Assembly: GCA_024427265.1 (NCBI GenBank)
Contig: JAKSVP010000003.1
Span: 1 to 58,656 of the forward strand
DNA: 58,656 nucleotides
Direction: 5' to 3'
Source of the DNA: Mycoplasmoidaceae bacterium
GTDB taxonomy: Bacteria > Bacillota_I > Bacilli_A > Mycoplasmatales > Mycoplasmoidaceae
Below are positions 31,743 to 44,135 of this stretch, in pieces. Below the pieces are notes generated by a model. It saw only the letters and a list, made by a program, of their open reading frames with translations, searched no databases and had not been told where the DNA came from. The translations under genes were made by a program, and so were the position numbers. The stretch's first letter is position 1. Each line of letters starts with the position of its first letter.

Positions 31743-31764
31743 AAAAGAGGTTGAACCTCTTTTT
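31741..31764. terminator. Bidirectional terminator dCMP deaminase / nucleotidase 2
   Basis: AAAAAAGAGG / CCTCTTTTTT hairpin between convergent genes. Confidence 0.85.
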
Positions 31765-31768
31765 TTTA

Positions 31769-33988
31769 TTAAATGTTTATCTGAATTAGATTTTTCATGA
31801 AATCATAATTTATACCATCATCAATATTTCGTTTTTGTCCTGTTAGATACTTGCAATAATTTAATGCGTAGTTTCTTGTAATTTGACTCAATGCATGTTC
31901 TTGTGCTGCTGGTGCAGGAACATTTTCACCATTATATTTAAATCAATGGTGTAACATTCTATTTTGACCATTTCCGCCTTGTCATGTAAAGTTAGGCATA
32001 ATTACTGGAATTAAGCCATTAAATGATTTTCAATTAGAAGCCTCAATCCAAGTTTTTGGGTCATCAAGACTACAAGCATTATTGCTTGGATCATATATTT
32101 TTAATGATCCTGATTTATATTGATAAGGTTGAAATTCAACACCTGAATCTTTTCTTACAGATCCTTTTTTCTCTACTTCAAAACTCATACCATAGAATTG
32201 TTGGCAGCCTGATACATATGATGTGCCATTAACAATTTCTTTTGCACCCTCAGCATTAAGTATTCATGCTTTTTCATTAGCATCATATATCATAGATTCG
32301 CCAGTAGATTTACCATCCATAGTTATTTCTACTTCATCAGCTTCATAACCATATGCTTTTTTCTCACCACTATAATCAAAACGTGCAGCACCTTCTAGGA
32401 AGTAATTAATGTATTGTTCTAGTTGTGCAGGTGTTAAACATCCATAATATGTACTATTTTCAAAAGAATGCATTTGGAAAATTTCTTTTGTTAATAGATC
32501 GCGTTCTGTTTCCTTGTCCCCTAACAAAAATCCTGTTTTTAATGAATCAAGATTTATAAGTGAAACGCAAGCAGGGTATAATTCACCAGCTTTAATATTA
32601 TCTTTATATTCTTCATTAAAACCTCATATTTGAGCTTTGTTAGCTCAAGCCCCAGCTGGTTCTATTAAAGTATCACTTTGCATGTATTGTGTACCAAAAG
32701 ATCTTTCAGGATGTTCAGTAAAGTAATAGTGCACATCATCTTTTAATACTCCAAGTGGTTTGTCTAGTTCACGAAGAGCAACTTCTTTTTGTTTTGTATA
32801 TTCTTCAATCGTTTTCTTAACAACTTTATTCTTTGTATTGTCTATAATGTCGTTTAATTGTTTTCTTGCACAAGCTTTAGCTTTTTCTAATTCTTCTGGT
32901 TTAGTTGGATCGTTCTTTCCATAATCAATAAATGGTGTTTTAACATTCATTGAAATAGATTCCAATCTTTGACCTACAGGTTTACCGTCATTAAATACTA
33001 ATTTTGTATCAACATATCTTCTACCAGCTTGTGATGCTTGAGCAACAGGAATCATGTTTCCAAACTTTTCATTTTTAATTAATCCTGAACATTCTCTGTG
33101 GCTGTGAGCAGCTAAGATACCATCAATTCTAGTTGTTGCGTTCTTAGCTAAATCTGCTGCTTCACCTTCAATAATTGTTGGATCAACACTATTTGGTTGA
33201 CATTCACAGTGAGTTAATAAAATGAAAGCCTCAATTGAATTAAACTTTTCTTCTCCTAATTCAGATTTAGCTAATGTCTTAGTATAAGTAACAGATGCAT
33301 TATAGTCAATAAATGCTAAGTCCTTAATTGCATTAAGGTTTCCATCAACAAGTGTTCCTTTTGTTGTTAAACCAATAATACAAACGTTGTGTCCATTCAT
33401 ATCCAAAATTTTGTATGGATCTGCTCATGAAATTAAATTATCATGTCACTTTGTATAGTCTTCTTGATATTTTGGGTCTTGTTCATTAACACATCATGTA
33501 TCATCTCGATATTCACTACCAGTTAAAACATTTGAAGTAACAAAATAATTACCATTAGTTTGATCAGTTCTTGCAACTTCATCTCAGTGGTGATCTTCTA
33601 AATGTTCTGAACCTCATTCTCATGCATGATTACCAACTGCTGAATATGTAATATTCATTGCATGAAGTACTGGATATAGTGTTTCAGCATGTGTTACAGT
33701 TGAAAACGCTTCACCTGCATTATAGTCTCCACATGATAACATGTATGAACCAGGATATTTATTTATTATTTCTTGTGCTTCGTTTGCTAAACGAACAGCA
33801 CCAGCATTTTGATAATTAATAACAAATTCTTCTTCACCAAAACCTGGTGCAGCACCATGGAAATCATTGATTGAAACGATATGTGTTTCTACCTTTCCAT
33901 CATTACCACATCCTGTTAACATCGATGTTGGTAATAGACACATAGACATTGATGCTGATACAACTAATCCTTTAACTGCTTTTTTCAT
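31769..33988 (-). CDS. 5'-nucleotidase-family surface lipoprotein 2
   Basis: 739-residue lipoprotein (signal MKKAVKGLVVSASMSMCLLP, lipobox LTGC) paralogous to nucleotidase 1. Metal-site motifs follow the signal directly: SINDFHGAAPGFG, LSCGDYNAGEAF, VGNHAWEW, LLTHCECQ and LAAHSHRE. Compared with copy 1, GNHE is GNHA and GHSH is AHSH, but the metal-binding Asp/Asn/His residues remain, so activity is plausible. It lacks the ~180-residue N-terminal insert of copy 1. The C-terminal region is rich in Trp from TGA. A leader ORF and hairpin precede it. Confidence 0.87.
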
Positions 33989-34002
33989 ATTTACTCCTTA
34001 AC

Positions 34003-34030
34003 AAAAAATCCCCCGCTTTAGCAGAGAACT
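34003..34030 (-). promoter_or_regulatory. Terminator-like leader hairpin before nucleotidase 2
   Basis: Minus strand: AGTTCTCTGC-TAAA-GCGGGGGAT (G-U tolerant stem) followed by TTTTTTG, then AAGGAG and the ATG. Same order, sequence core (CTCTGC...GCGGGG) and spacing as the hairpin before nucleotidase 1. Confidence 0.65.
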
Positions 34031-34098
34031 TTTAATGCGTAATTGCAGAATAACCCTGTTGTTGTTATTTTAACAGTAGAATTTGTTCTGCAAATCAT
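34018..34098 (-). CDS. Candidate leader peptide upstream of nucleotidase 2
   Basis: 26-codon ORF (MICRTNSTVKITTT..., ending ALKVLC). The ATG lies ~10 nt after a TATAAT (34108-34113, minus strand). Its TAA stop is exactly the loop of the terminator-like hairpin, so a translating ribosome would melt the stem. Sequence differs from the ORF before nucleotidase 1, while position is conserved. Confidence 0.4.
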   Translation of the reverse strand: MICRTNSTVKITTTGLFCNYALKVLC

Positions 34099-34127
34099 AA
34101 CTATTAGATTATACAATAAATCGAAAG

Positions 34128-34151
34128 AAAAAAAGAGCATAGCTCTTTTTT
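34128..34151 (-). terminator. Terminator of tRNA pair
   Basis: AAAAAGAGC / GCTCTTTTT hairpin with T-run on the minus strand just beyond the tRNA 3' end. Confidence 0.8.
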
Positions 34152-34155
34152 ATAA

Positions 34156-34229
34156 TGGCAGGGATTGAATGAATCGAACACTCATCAAAAGTTTTGGAGA
34201 CTTCTGTTCTACCATTGAACTAAATCCCT
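34156..34229 (-). tRNA. tRNA-Trp (CCA anticodon)
   Basis: 74 nt including encoded CCA. Acceptor AGGGATT pairs with AATCCCT, D-arm TAGTTCAATGGTAGAAC, anticodon stem-loop GAAGT-CTCCAAA-ACTTT with anticodon CCA, T-arm GAGTG-TTCGATT-CATTC. It reads TGG; a separate UCA tRNA for the frequent TGA codons must be elsewhere. Confidence 0.9.
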
Positions 34230-34230
34230 A

Positions 34231-34306
34231 TGGTTACCCGTACGGGATTTAAACCCGTGATCTTCACATTGAGAGTGTGACGTGTTAATCGCTCCACTAA
34301 CGGGCA
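34231..34306 (-). tRNA. tRNA with CTC anticodon (Glu), atypical loops
   Basis: 76 nt including CCA. Acceptor TGCCCGT / ACGGGTA, anticodon stem TCACA / TGTGA with loop CTCTCAA (anticodon CTC, codon GAG, Glu), T-stem ACGGG / CCCGT. Oddities: the first pair is U-A, the D-loop AGCGATTA lacks the conserved GG, and the T-loop is TTTAAAT instead of TTCRANT. The cloverleaf is otherwise sound. Confidence 0.75.
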
Positions 34307-34317
34307 ATAAATAACAA

Positions 34318-35106
34318 CTAGTTGTTGTTAATATTGTAACGCCAGATTTTAACTGGTTTACATTTACTATCAAACTCAATAATAACTGAGTTAAATTGAT
34401 AGTCTCCTTTTGCTGGTTCTAAATGGAAATGAGGAATCTTGCCTAAGAACATGTCAACTATTTCTTGTGGTTTAGCACCAATAATTGATTCTTTAGCCCC
34501 ACACATACCTGCATCAGTTATAAAGGCTGTGCCTTTATAAATCTTTTCATCTGCAGTTTGAACGTGAGTGTGTGTTCCAACAATTGCTGAAACTCTACCA
34601 GCAAAGTGCATCAAGAAAGCGTTTTTCTCGGATGTTGTTTCAGCATGGAAATCAATAATGTGAATATCTTGATCTTTATTTGTTTTTAAAACTTCTTCTA
34701 AAACTAAAAACGGATTAGTCAATGTTGCTCTAGCAGTACATTGAGTAGACATTAAGTTAGTAATTCTTACTTTCTTACCATTAATAGAATATACCATAGA
34801 ACCAAAACCACATTTTGCTTCTTTAGATTCTGGATCTACATTTAAAGGACGAATAATCTTTTTATTCTTAAGAACATCATAAACTAGAGTTGTATCTCAA
34901 GTATGATTACCCATGGTAATCATATCAACACCAGCTTTGATTAATTCATCATAATGGTCTTGAGATAAACTACGACCATGTGTTGCATTTTCTGCATTAG
35001 CAATGGTCAAGTCTATTTTTTCTTTTTTGATAATATTTGCTAAGTTTTCAGTAACAGCTTTTCTACCAGCTTTAGCAAAAATATCTCCAATAAATAATAT
35101 TCTCAT
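34318..35106 (-). CDS. ymdB: YmdB-family metallophosphoesterase
   Basis: 262-residue cytoplasmic calcineurin-like phosphodiesterase of the TIGR00282/YmdB family (2',3'-cyclic nucleotide phosphodiesterase in Bacillus). Motifs: LFIGDIFAKAGR (metal Asp), ANAENATHGR, DMITMGNHTWD (GNH), IIDFHAETTSEK and VGTHTHVQTAD plus ITDAGMCG. Length normal. Follows pcrA with a 15 nt gap on the same strand. In Firmicutes it often neighbours rny; here it neighbours the helicase. Confidence 0.9.
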
Positions 35107-35121
35107 GTTTCCTATTATATA

Positions 35122-37323
35122 TTAACTAACTACTCTCTTTATAGCGTTATGAGTAGCTACAATTGTTTTCTTTCCAAATGGTTTCTTAAAGATAACATCG
35201 ATCATTGTGCCATCAACTTTTGTTACTATACCTGAACCAAAAGTTGTATGAACAATGACATCACCAACTTTAAATTGTTCTTTGTTGGTATAAATCTTGC
35301 TTAAATCAATCTCTTGTTGGAATGGTTGATTTTCTAATTTTGAATCATACCAATCAAGATCTTTGTTGGAAATACTTCTAGTATTTCTATAAGCCATTTC
35401 ATATTTCTTTATTTCCTTTAAGAAACGACTTGGGGCATAGTTTCTATATCTACCTCTACCATATCCCATGTCTCTAGTACATGTAATGATTAGATTGTTA
35501 ATTGCTCTTGTCATAGCAACATAAGCAATTCTTCTTTCTTCTTCCAATCCTCCTGCATCTATTAATGCATTAGGACTTGGAATAACACCTTCATTAAAAT
35601 CATAGATAAAGACAGAATCATATTCTTTGCCTTTAGCCATATGAACTGTCATTAAATGAACTGCATGTGAATTATCAATTCTTGTCTTTTCTGCTGCAGT
35701 GTATAAACTTATTTCATTTAGGTAATCAATAATAGTTCCTTTAGGGTTTTGTCTTAAGAACTCTAAAAGAGCTCTTGATAATTCATCAATGTTTTCTCTA
35801 CGTTCATCAATTTCTGTCTCACTTGTTTCAAGATATTCAATGTATTTAATTTCCTTAACAATTGTTGGAATAGCACTAGCTATACCGTCACGATCAATAC
35901 AATCTTTAAGATATTTAATATCTTCTATGAATGCTTTAACTTTATTTTTAGTTGAATCAGAAATTGTATCAACTTCTTCAATTTGATATAAAGCTTGAAC
36001 AAATGTTATGTTTTGTTTAGTTGCTCATGCAGAGATGTTATTAACTGAATCAATTCCTATTGCTCTTTTAGGAACATTAATGATTCTCATTGCTGAAATA
36101 TCATCTGGCTTAAAAATCATCTTTAAATATGAAATTAAATCTTTGATTTCTTTTCTTGCATAGAAGTTAACTGTTCCGAAGACAATATAAGGAATTTGGT
36201 TTTGCATTAATTTTTCTTCTATTGATTTAGAACAATAATTAGCTCTATACAAAATAAGCATGTCAGAGAATTTCTTGCCTTGTTTAACAAAACTTTTGAT
36301 TGTTGAACAGATAAAATTTGCTTCATCATCTAAATAACTACCAACGTAAACATTAACATTAGAAATGTTAGGGTTCATTGGATGTAATTCATTTTTAAAG
36401 TTAGATGTGTTGTTACTTATTAAATTATTTGCAGCAGTCAAAATATTTGCTGTTGAACGATAGTTCATGAATAGATTAATGATTTGCGTTCCTTTAAAAT
36501 GTTCAACATAATCATCAAATACTTCAGGATATGCTCCACGTCATGTATAAATTGTTTGGTTTGGATCACCAACAGCAAAAACGTTATTTTGTCTTGATAC
36601 TAAGAACTTGATAATATCAAATTGTTTCAAGTTAGTATCTTGGAATTCATCAACTAATACATAATCAAATGATTCTTGTCATTTCTTTCTAACATCTTCT
36701 TTTGTAGAAAGTAATAAATGAACAAAATTAATTAAATCAGAGAAATCTAGTTGGTTTGCTGCTTTTAATCTCTTTTGATAAGTCTCAAAGATAATCTTTG
36801 CTGCTTGAGCATCGTGTTCATCTGGAACTTCAAACATTCTTGCTAAATCATAGTATGAATGAGCATCAAATGAAATATCATCTAGCTTAATCAAACCAAT
36901 AATCTTAGCAAATTTCTTTGCTTGAACTTTAGTTTGAACATTTAAATCTTTCATTATTTGTTTAACTAAAGATACTTGATCGTCTTCATCAATAATAGAG
37001 AAATTGTTGTCTCATCCCAGATTTAATTTATCAATATCTTCTTTTAAGATCTTTACACATGTTGAGTGATATGTTCTAATTCATTGTGCATTTACTCTAG
37101 GAATCATTTTATTGATTCTTGTTTTCATTTCATCAGCAGCTTTATTAGTAAATGTAAAAGCTAATATTCTATTAGCATCAACACCAAGTTCTGAAATTAG
37201 ATATGCAATTCTGTGTGTTAGAACTGATGTTTTACCAGTTCCTGCACCAGCAATAACTAAAACTGGACCTTGTGTTGTGGTCACAGCTAATTTTTGGTTT
37301 TTGTTTAATTGCGATAAATCCAT
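35122..37323 (-). CDS. pcrA: ATP-dependent DNA helicase PcrA/UvrD
   Basis: 733-residue SF1A 3'-5' helicase for repair and replication restart. Motif [11 protein letters not shown] and Ia [14 protein letters not shown] are at the N-terminus; later come [12 protein letters not shown] motif [12 protein letters not shown] (motif IV), [15 protein letters not shown] and [13 protein letters not shown] (motifs V-VI). The C-terminal [20 protein letters not shown] is the PcrA Tudor-like RNA polymerase-interacting domain. Five or more TGA-Trp codons break it in standard code. Confidence 0.94.
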
Positions 37324-37328
37324 AGTAT

Positions 37329-38072
37329 CTATATATTATCTATTTCATCTAAAGATTCTGCAGAAAGATGACCTGGGACTTTAATATCTTTCTCATCATC
37401 CTTATGAGGTTTGTTAACAGGACTGAATTTGCTTCCTATAGCTTCAGTGTGTATTACATACACATGTGAATACTTGTCATGGAAAGCTGGATGGTTGTTC
37501 TTAATGCATGTTGCAACAATTATTGCTATTAAGAATAAAATTGATATTCCGTAAAAACAAGAAAATCCTGTTCCTACATAATAACAAGCTTTGTCAAGAC
37601 CTTCCGCTGGTTGATTAGCAAAGATTGCATTTGCTCCTTGAAACAAAGCATCAACTTGTTCCGGAGATAAGAATGCTAATGTTCAACCCATAATGAAAGC
37701 AATAAATACAACTATCTCTCAAATAAACAATTCATGTTTAAAGATTGCAAAGGTGTAGTTGTATTTAGTTTCTCTCAAGAAATAAGAAAGCTTAAAAGCT
37801 TTCATTCCTATTGTTTTACCTCATAATCTTGGTAAAACCAACATTAGACTAAAGAAAATAATTGCCATTAAACTAACAAACAATCCATATCTTCATCCTG
37901 CAATCTCTAATTTTTGATGTCAGGCAAAATTAGGGTCAGTGCAAAAAATAGCAAACCCTAATCCTGTTACAACAATACTAATAATAACAATGTCTAAGGC
38001 TTTAGCAATGATCCTTCTTCCAGCAGAAGCAAGAGGATATTTTACTGTTTTAGACTTATTTTCGTTTTGCAT
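37329..38072 (-). CDS. RDD-family membrane protein
   Basis: 247-residue membrane protein with an RDD-like start ([19 protein letters not shown]: Arg-Arg and Asp in helix 1) and about four membrane segments, then an acidic/basic C-terminal tail. RDD proteins are proposed transport or ion-exchange proteins, role unsettled. Its start overlaps the end of the glycosyltransferase-like gene by 17 nt, and its stop is 5 nt from pcrA, so it is in a compact transcript. Confidence 0.75.
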
Positions 38073-39054
38073 GACCTTGAACAAATAATTGACTATACAA
38101 AGCTCTTAAAACATGAATAAGTTTTGGTTTAAACTCTCTTAGATATTCTAAGTAAGTTTCATCATTCTTATTCTTTTTAGAATAAAGCCATTCATTTCTT
38201 TCCCAATTTGGAAAGTTACGATCCATAAAGTCTTCAATCTTATTTAAGATATGTCTTTGATTAATAAAGTTTGTTTTGTTTGCTTTAAAGAATGCATATG
38301 TAAAGTTTCTAAATAATGTAACAATACATAAATATTCAATTTCTGAATAGTGAGATTTAAATCATTTTTCATCAAGTAAATTAACAATTTCTTGACATTG
38401 ATCAAACAAATCCATAACGTTAAATGCATATGATGGTTTGTTAGATCCAGAACAAATTTGTCTTCCTAATGAATATCATTTTGGATTGTTCTTAGCTAAC
38501 ATTACATAGTAAAGCAATGGATAGTTTTTAAATTTTTGTTCAACAATCTTGTTTTGTTTAATGAATTCATAATTGATAAGTTTGTTATCAAAGAATACTA
38601 ATGGACGATTGCAAAAATCATCTGATAAAGTTTTAACATTTATAAAGTCTTGTTTGAAGTACATATTAGGTACACCAAAGAAACTCAAAACATCAGTATC
38701 TGGATGATCTGTAACAAACTTATTTAATGTAGCAACAAAATCAGGAGTGATAATTACGTTGCTATCAAAATAGTAATAATATTTAGTTAATAGGTTGTTT
38801 TTAGCAACATATTCAAAAGCATAAACATCGCCTAAATTTTCAGAAATTAAAATATGATCAACTTTGTTGAATCCACTTCAATCAAATTTTCTAAAAATAT
38901 CTCTTTCAGCTGGACCACAGCTATTAAATACAAAAACTAAATTACAGTTTTTATCAGTTTGTCTAACAATAGAATCAAGTGCCTTAGATAATTCAGCACT
39001 TCTTTTATTGATAGAAAATATTAATGTAATATTAGCTTTTGTATTTTTTGTCAT
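38056..39054 (-). CDS. Glycosyltransferase family 2-like protein
   Basis: 332-residue protein with a GT-A nucleotide-sugar fold start: ITLIFSINKRSAELSKALDSIVRQ and LVFVFNSC, then a DxD-like YYYYFDSNVIITPDF. The C-terminal half is hydrophilic and specific to mycoplasmas as far as I can tell. Probably transfers sugar to lipid or surface protein. Overlaps both neighbours, so it is translationally coupled with the 106-residue protein upstream and the RDD protein downstream. Confidence 0.7.
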
Positions 39055-39352
39055 CAGGAATTTCGTCTTTCTTTGCTTCAGGTTTTTTGTTTTCTGGTTT
39101 TTTCATTCCAGCAAACATATCCTTAAGTTGACTTAAATCACCCATTTGTCCCATTAGATCTTCTAGGTTCATGTCTTTTAACATTTCACCTAAGTTTGGT
39201 CCTTTGGCACAACTAATAACAATTTCTTTACAGAAATCGTCAAAATTAAGAGCCTGACTTGCTCCAACTGGTGCTTTCTTTGCTTGTTCTCATAACTTAC
39301 AAACAGCATCATATTCTTCTTGAGTTAATTCAAATGTAATTCTTTTATTCAT
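39032..39352 (-). CDS. Small acidic/Met-rich protein of unknown function
   Basis: 106-residue soluble protein starting MNKRITFELTQEEYDAVCKL, with a Met/Leu/Asp-rich middle (LGEMLKDMNLEDLMGQMGD) and a charged C-terminus (KKPENKKPEAKKDE). The N-terminus looks like a ribbon-helix-helix strand-helix, but this is weak. First gene of the run leading to pcrA/ymdB; overlaps the glycosyltransferase gene by 23 nt. Confidence 0.65.
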
Positions 39353-39431
39353 AGTGATTTAGTAATATTATATATAATAAGTGTAGTATATTTTTTATTT
39401 ATAAAAAATATAAATTTTAAGGGAGAAAATC

Positions 39432-41368
<1,937 letters not shown>

Positions 41369-41379
<11 letters not shown>

Positions 41380-42172
41380 ACTGTTTAGCTCAGATAAAAT
41401 TCCTCAAGCATTAATTGTTAGACAAGCACCTTTGTCTAATTTTGATGCTTGTTTAAAAGATATTTTAAAAGGAATTATCTGTCCTAAACATGGTTGCGGA
41501 GAGTGTGTTTGATGTAAGAAGATTGATGCAGGCAAATATTTTGATTTGCTAGTCTTCGAAGGCAAACAAATGAAAAAGCAAGAGGTTCTTGACTTAATGA
41601 CAAGATATTCTCGTGCTGGATTAGAATCATGTAATATTCGTGTTTATGTTATTAAGAATATTGAATATGCTTCTAAATCAATCTTAAATAGTTTATTAAA
41701 GTTTGTGGAAGAACCACCTAAAGGTGTTTATGCTATCTTCACAACTAGAAACTACAATGCTGTTATTCCTACTATAAGAAGTAGATGCTTTAGCATATAT
41801 CTTCCAAAAGATGAACAAGCAGTCAATGAATATCTAAATACAAAAGATATTTCTGAGCTAGATAAACAACTTATCAAGAAATGTTTTCATGAACTTGATA
41901 GTTTAAAAACATACTATGATAAGTTTGAACAATATCATGCATTAATTAAAAAATTAGCAAGTGTGGATGGATTAACATTTGCTAATGAAGGTGTAAATCT
42001 ATTTAGAAAGCTAGAATATATAGATATAAATTTGTTTCTAGAAATTTGCAAAAACATGTTCCCTAGAATTGCAAATCGTGTAATAGATTTACAAGATAAC
42101 TTATACTTAAATAGTCCAAAAGCATTAATTTATAGTCAAATCTATCAATTATTAACTGAGGTAAGAAGATAA
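41369..42172 (+). CDS. holB: DNA polymerase III delta' subunit (HolB-like)
   Basis: 267-residue clamp-loader subunit. It keeps the zinc-type Cys cluster (CPKHGCGECVWCKKID) and the KFVEEPPKGVYAIFTT and IRSRC sensor-1 region, but no Walker A is seen, as is typical of delta'. The ATG overlaps the tmk stop by 11 nt; tmk-holB adjacency is conserved in Firmicutes. Its stop overlaps the mnmE start codon. Confidence 0.88.
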
Positions 42173-43497
42173 TGAAAACAATAGTTGCTTTAGCAACAGC
42201 ACCACTTAATTGTGCTATTCACATAATTAGAGTGTCTGGTGATGATGCTTTCAAAATTATTAACAAAATCTCAAAAGATAAAATTAGTAAAGTTGGTTTT
42301 TCAATCCAACATACTACTATTTTAGATAATGATAAATCACCTATTGATGATGTTTTGGTAATGAAATATGTTGCTCCTAAATCATATACAGGAGAAAATA
42401 TTGTAGAAATAAACTGCCATGGTGGTTTGTTCATTGCAAGTAAAATAATTGAACTTCTTGTTAAAGCTGGAGCAACATATGCTAAACGTGGTGAATTTAC
42501 ACAACGTGCATTACTAAATGGAAAGATTAATTTAATTAATGCTTATGGTATTAACAATACCATTAATGCAACTAACTTAACTTCTCTAAAACTTGCTCAA
42601 AACTCTTTAAACAATAAGTTAACAAAAAAGATTCAAGGGTTTATTGAAGAACTATTTAAATTAATTGGTTCTATAGAAGTTAACATTGATTATCCAGAAT
42701 ATGATGGTGTAGATAATGTAACAAATAAAGTTCTTATTCAAAAGTTAACAATCCTAAACAAAAAACTAAAAGAACTTTATGAATACTCACAAGTTTCTTG
42801 CAAATTAACGCAAGGATTCAATATTGCTTTAATTGGTGAGCCAAATGTTGGTAAGTCTAGCTTATTAAATAAGCTATTGCATGAAAATAAAGCAATTGTT
42901 TCTAATATCCCTGGAACTACAAGAGATATTGTAGAAGGTAGAATCAACTACAAGGATTTAACATTTAACTTTGTAGATACTGCAGGAATTAGATCTAAGG
43001 CTAATGTTGTTGAAGCTTTAGGAATTAAAAAGACATATCAAGAACTTAAGAAAGCAGATTTAATTTTATTAGTTCTTGATGCTTCTAAGAAAAATTCTAA
43101 AAATGAAGAAGCATTAATTAAAAAGATTAAATCTAGAAATCACATAGTTATTTTAAATAAATCTGATTTGGCAAGAAAAAATAAAACTCCAGGTTTATTG
43201 TTTAGTTGCAAAAAATCTAAAGTTAATGTTTTAATGGATTTGATTGTTAAGAATGTTAAAGCTAAAGATCTTAACAAGACCGATATGACTTATTTGCAAT
43301 CTGCAGATCAAATAGGATCTTTAGCTAAAGCTATTGATCAAATAGATAAAGTAATTGACAAAGCTAAAAAGAAACAACCTATTGATTTATTAGTTGAACA
43401 TCTACATCAATGTTATGATTCTCTAAATGAATTAGTTGGCAATGGTGATTTAGATTTCCTAGATAAACTATTTGCTAACTTCTGCGTTGGAAAATAA
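42172..43497 (+). CDS. mnmE: tRNA-modification GTPase MnmE
   Basis: 441-residue GTPase that with MnmG makes the cmnm5 group at U34. N-terminal tetrahydrofolate-binding domain (YTGENIVEINCHGG), G1 GEPNVGKSSLLN, switch TTRDIVEG, G3 DTAGIR, G4 NKSD; C-terminal FCVGK, the variant of FCIGK with the catalytic Cys. Start codon overlaps the holB stop (ATGA-type). Followed by a bidirectional terminator. Confidence 0.95.
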   Translation: MKTIVALATAPLNCAIHIIRVSGDDAFKIINKISKDKISKVGFSIQHTTILDNDKSPIDDVLVMKYVAPKSYTGENIVEINCHGGLFIASKIIELLVKAGATYAKRGEFTQRALLNGKINLINAYGINNTINATNLTSLKLAQNSLNNKLTKKIQGFIEELFKLIGSIEVNIDYPEYDGVDNVTNKVLIQKLTILNKKLKELYEYSQVSCKLTQGFNIALIGEPNVGKSSLLNKLLHENKAIVSNIPGTTRDIVEGRINYKDLTFNFVDTAGIRSKANVVEALGIKKTYQELKKADLILLVLDASKKNSKNEEALIKKIKSRNHIVILNKSDLARKNKTPGLLFSCKKSKVNVLMDLIVKNVKAKDLNKTDMTYLQSADQIGSLAKAIDQIDKVIDKAKKKQPIDLLVEHLHQCYDSLNELVGNGDLDFLDKLFANFCVGK

Positions 43498-43518
43498 AAA
43501 AAGAGGTTAACCTCTTTT
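43496..43518. terminator. Bidirectional terminator mnmE / ytpR
   Basis: AAAAAGAGGTT/AACCTCTTTTT palindrome between convergent genes. Confidence 0.85.
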
Positions 43519-44112
43519 TTAATTGTTTGAGTATGCTTCTTTAAAGTATTCACCAACTTTGTAGTTATCATCTAGTTCAACAATTCCTTTAGATTCTTTG
43601 TTGATACAAAGTTCTTTGTAACTACATAGCATTCCTTCTGATTTATGGCCAAGTAATTGTCCAGCAATAATTTGTTTTCCTGTTGGCAACATAGTTCCAT
43701 TTGTTGCAACAACAACTCTTAATCCTTGTCTTGCATTTGGTGCACCACAAACGATATTCAATTTTTGTGTTCCAATGTCCACAACACACTTATGTAAATG
43801 TGTTCCTTCAATACCTTCACATTGTTCAATTAAACCAATTTTAAAACCATTATCAAGGTATTGTAAAAGATCTTTTCCTACTAATGTATTTATATGATTC
43901 ATTAGTTCTTGTGTAGGAAATAATAATCCTTCTTTTAATAGCTTATTATCTATCTTTTTAGACACATTAGCTATATTAACAAAAGCTATATTATTATCAC
44001 AATAACCTATAGTAATATCACCATTGGTTTTAACATCGGTTGGCTTAGCAGATGATACATTAATTATTAATGTATCATTTAGTGTTTTATTTTGGTAAAA
44101 TATGTTTAGCAT
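43519..44112 (-). CDS. ytpR: YtpR-family tRNA-binding protein
   Basis: 197-residue protein with a C-terminal EMAP/OB-fold tRNA-binding domain: VVDIGTQKLNIVCGAPNARQG, ATNGTMLPTGKQI and SEGMLCSYKEL are the domain's conserved blocks, as in the N-terminus of PheT. The N-terminal ~85 residues are the YtpR-specific part. Divergent from degV across only 23 nt. Role in tRNA binding is from the family; the substrate is not known. Confidence 0.88.
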   Translation of the reverse strand: MLNIFYQNKTLNDTLIINVSSAKPTDVKTNGDITIGYCDNNIAFVNIANVSKKIDNKLLKEGLLFPTQELMNHINTLVGKDLLQYLDNGFKIGLIEQCEGIEGTHLHKCVVDIGTQKLNIVCGAPNARQGLRVVVATNGTMLPTGKQIIAGQLLGHKSEGMLCSYKELCINKESKGIVELDDNYKVGEYFKEAYSNN

Positions 44113-44135
44113 AATAAAAAAATTATAACTTAATT

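Noticed and set aside
34003..34030. Known metabolite riboswitch before the nucleotidase genes
   Set aside because: I could not match the leader to purine, preQ1 or 2'-deoxyguanosine riboswitch cores; the conserved part is just the hairpin plus T-run and the small ORF.
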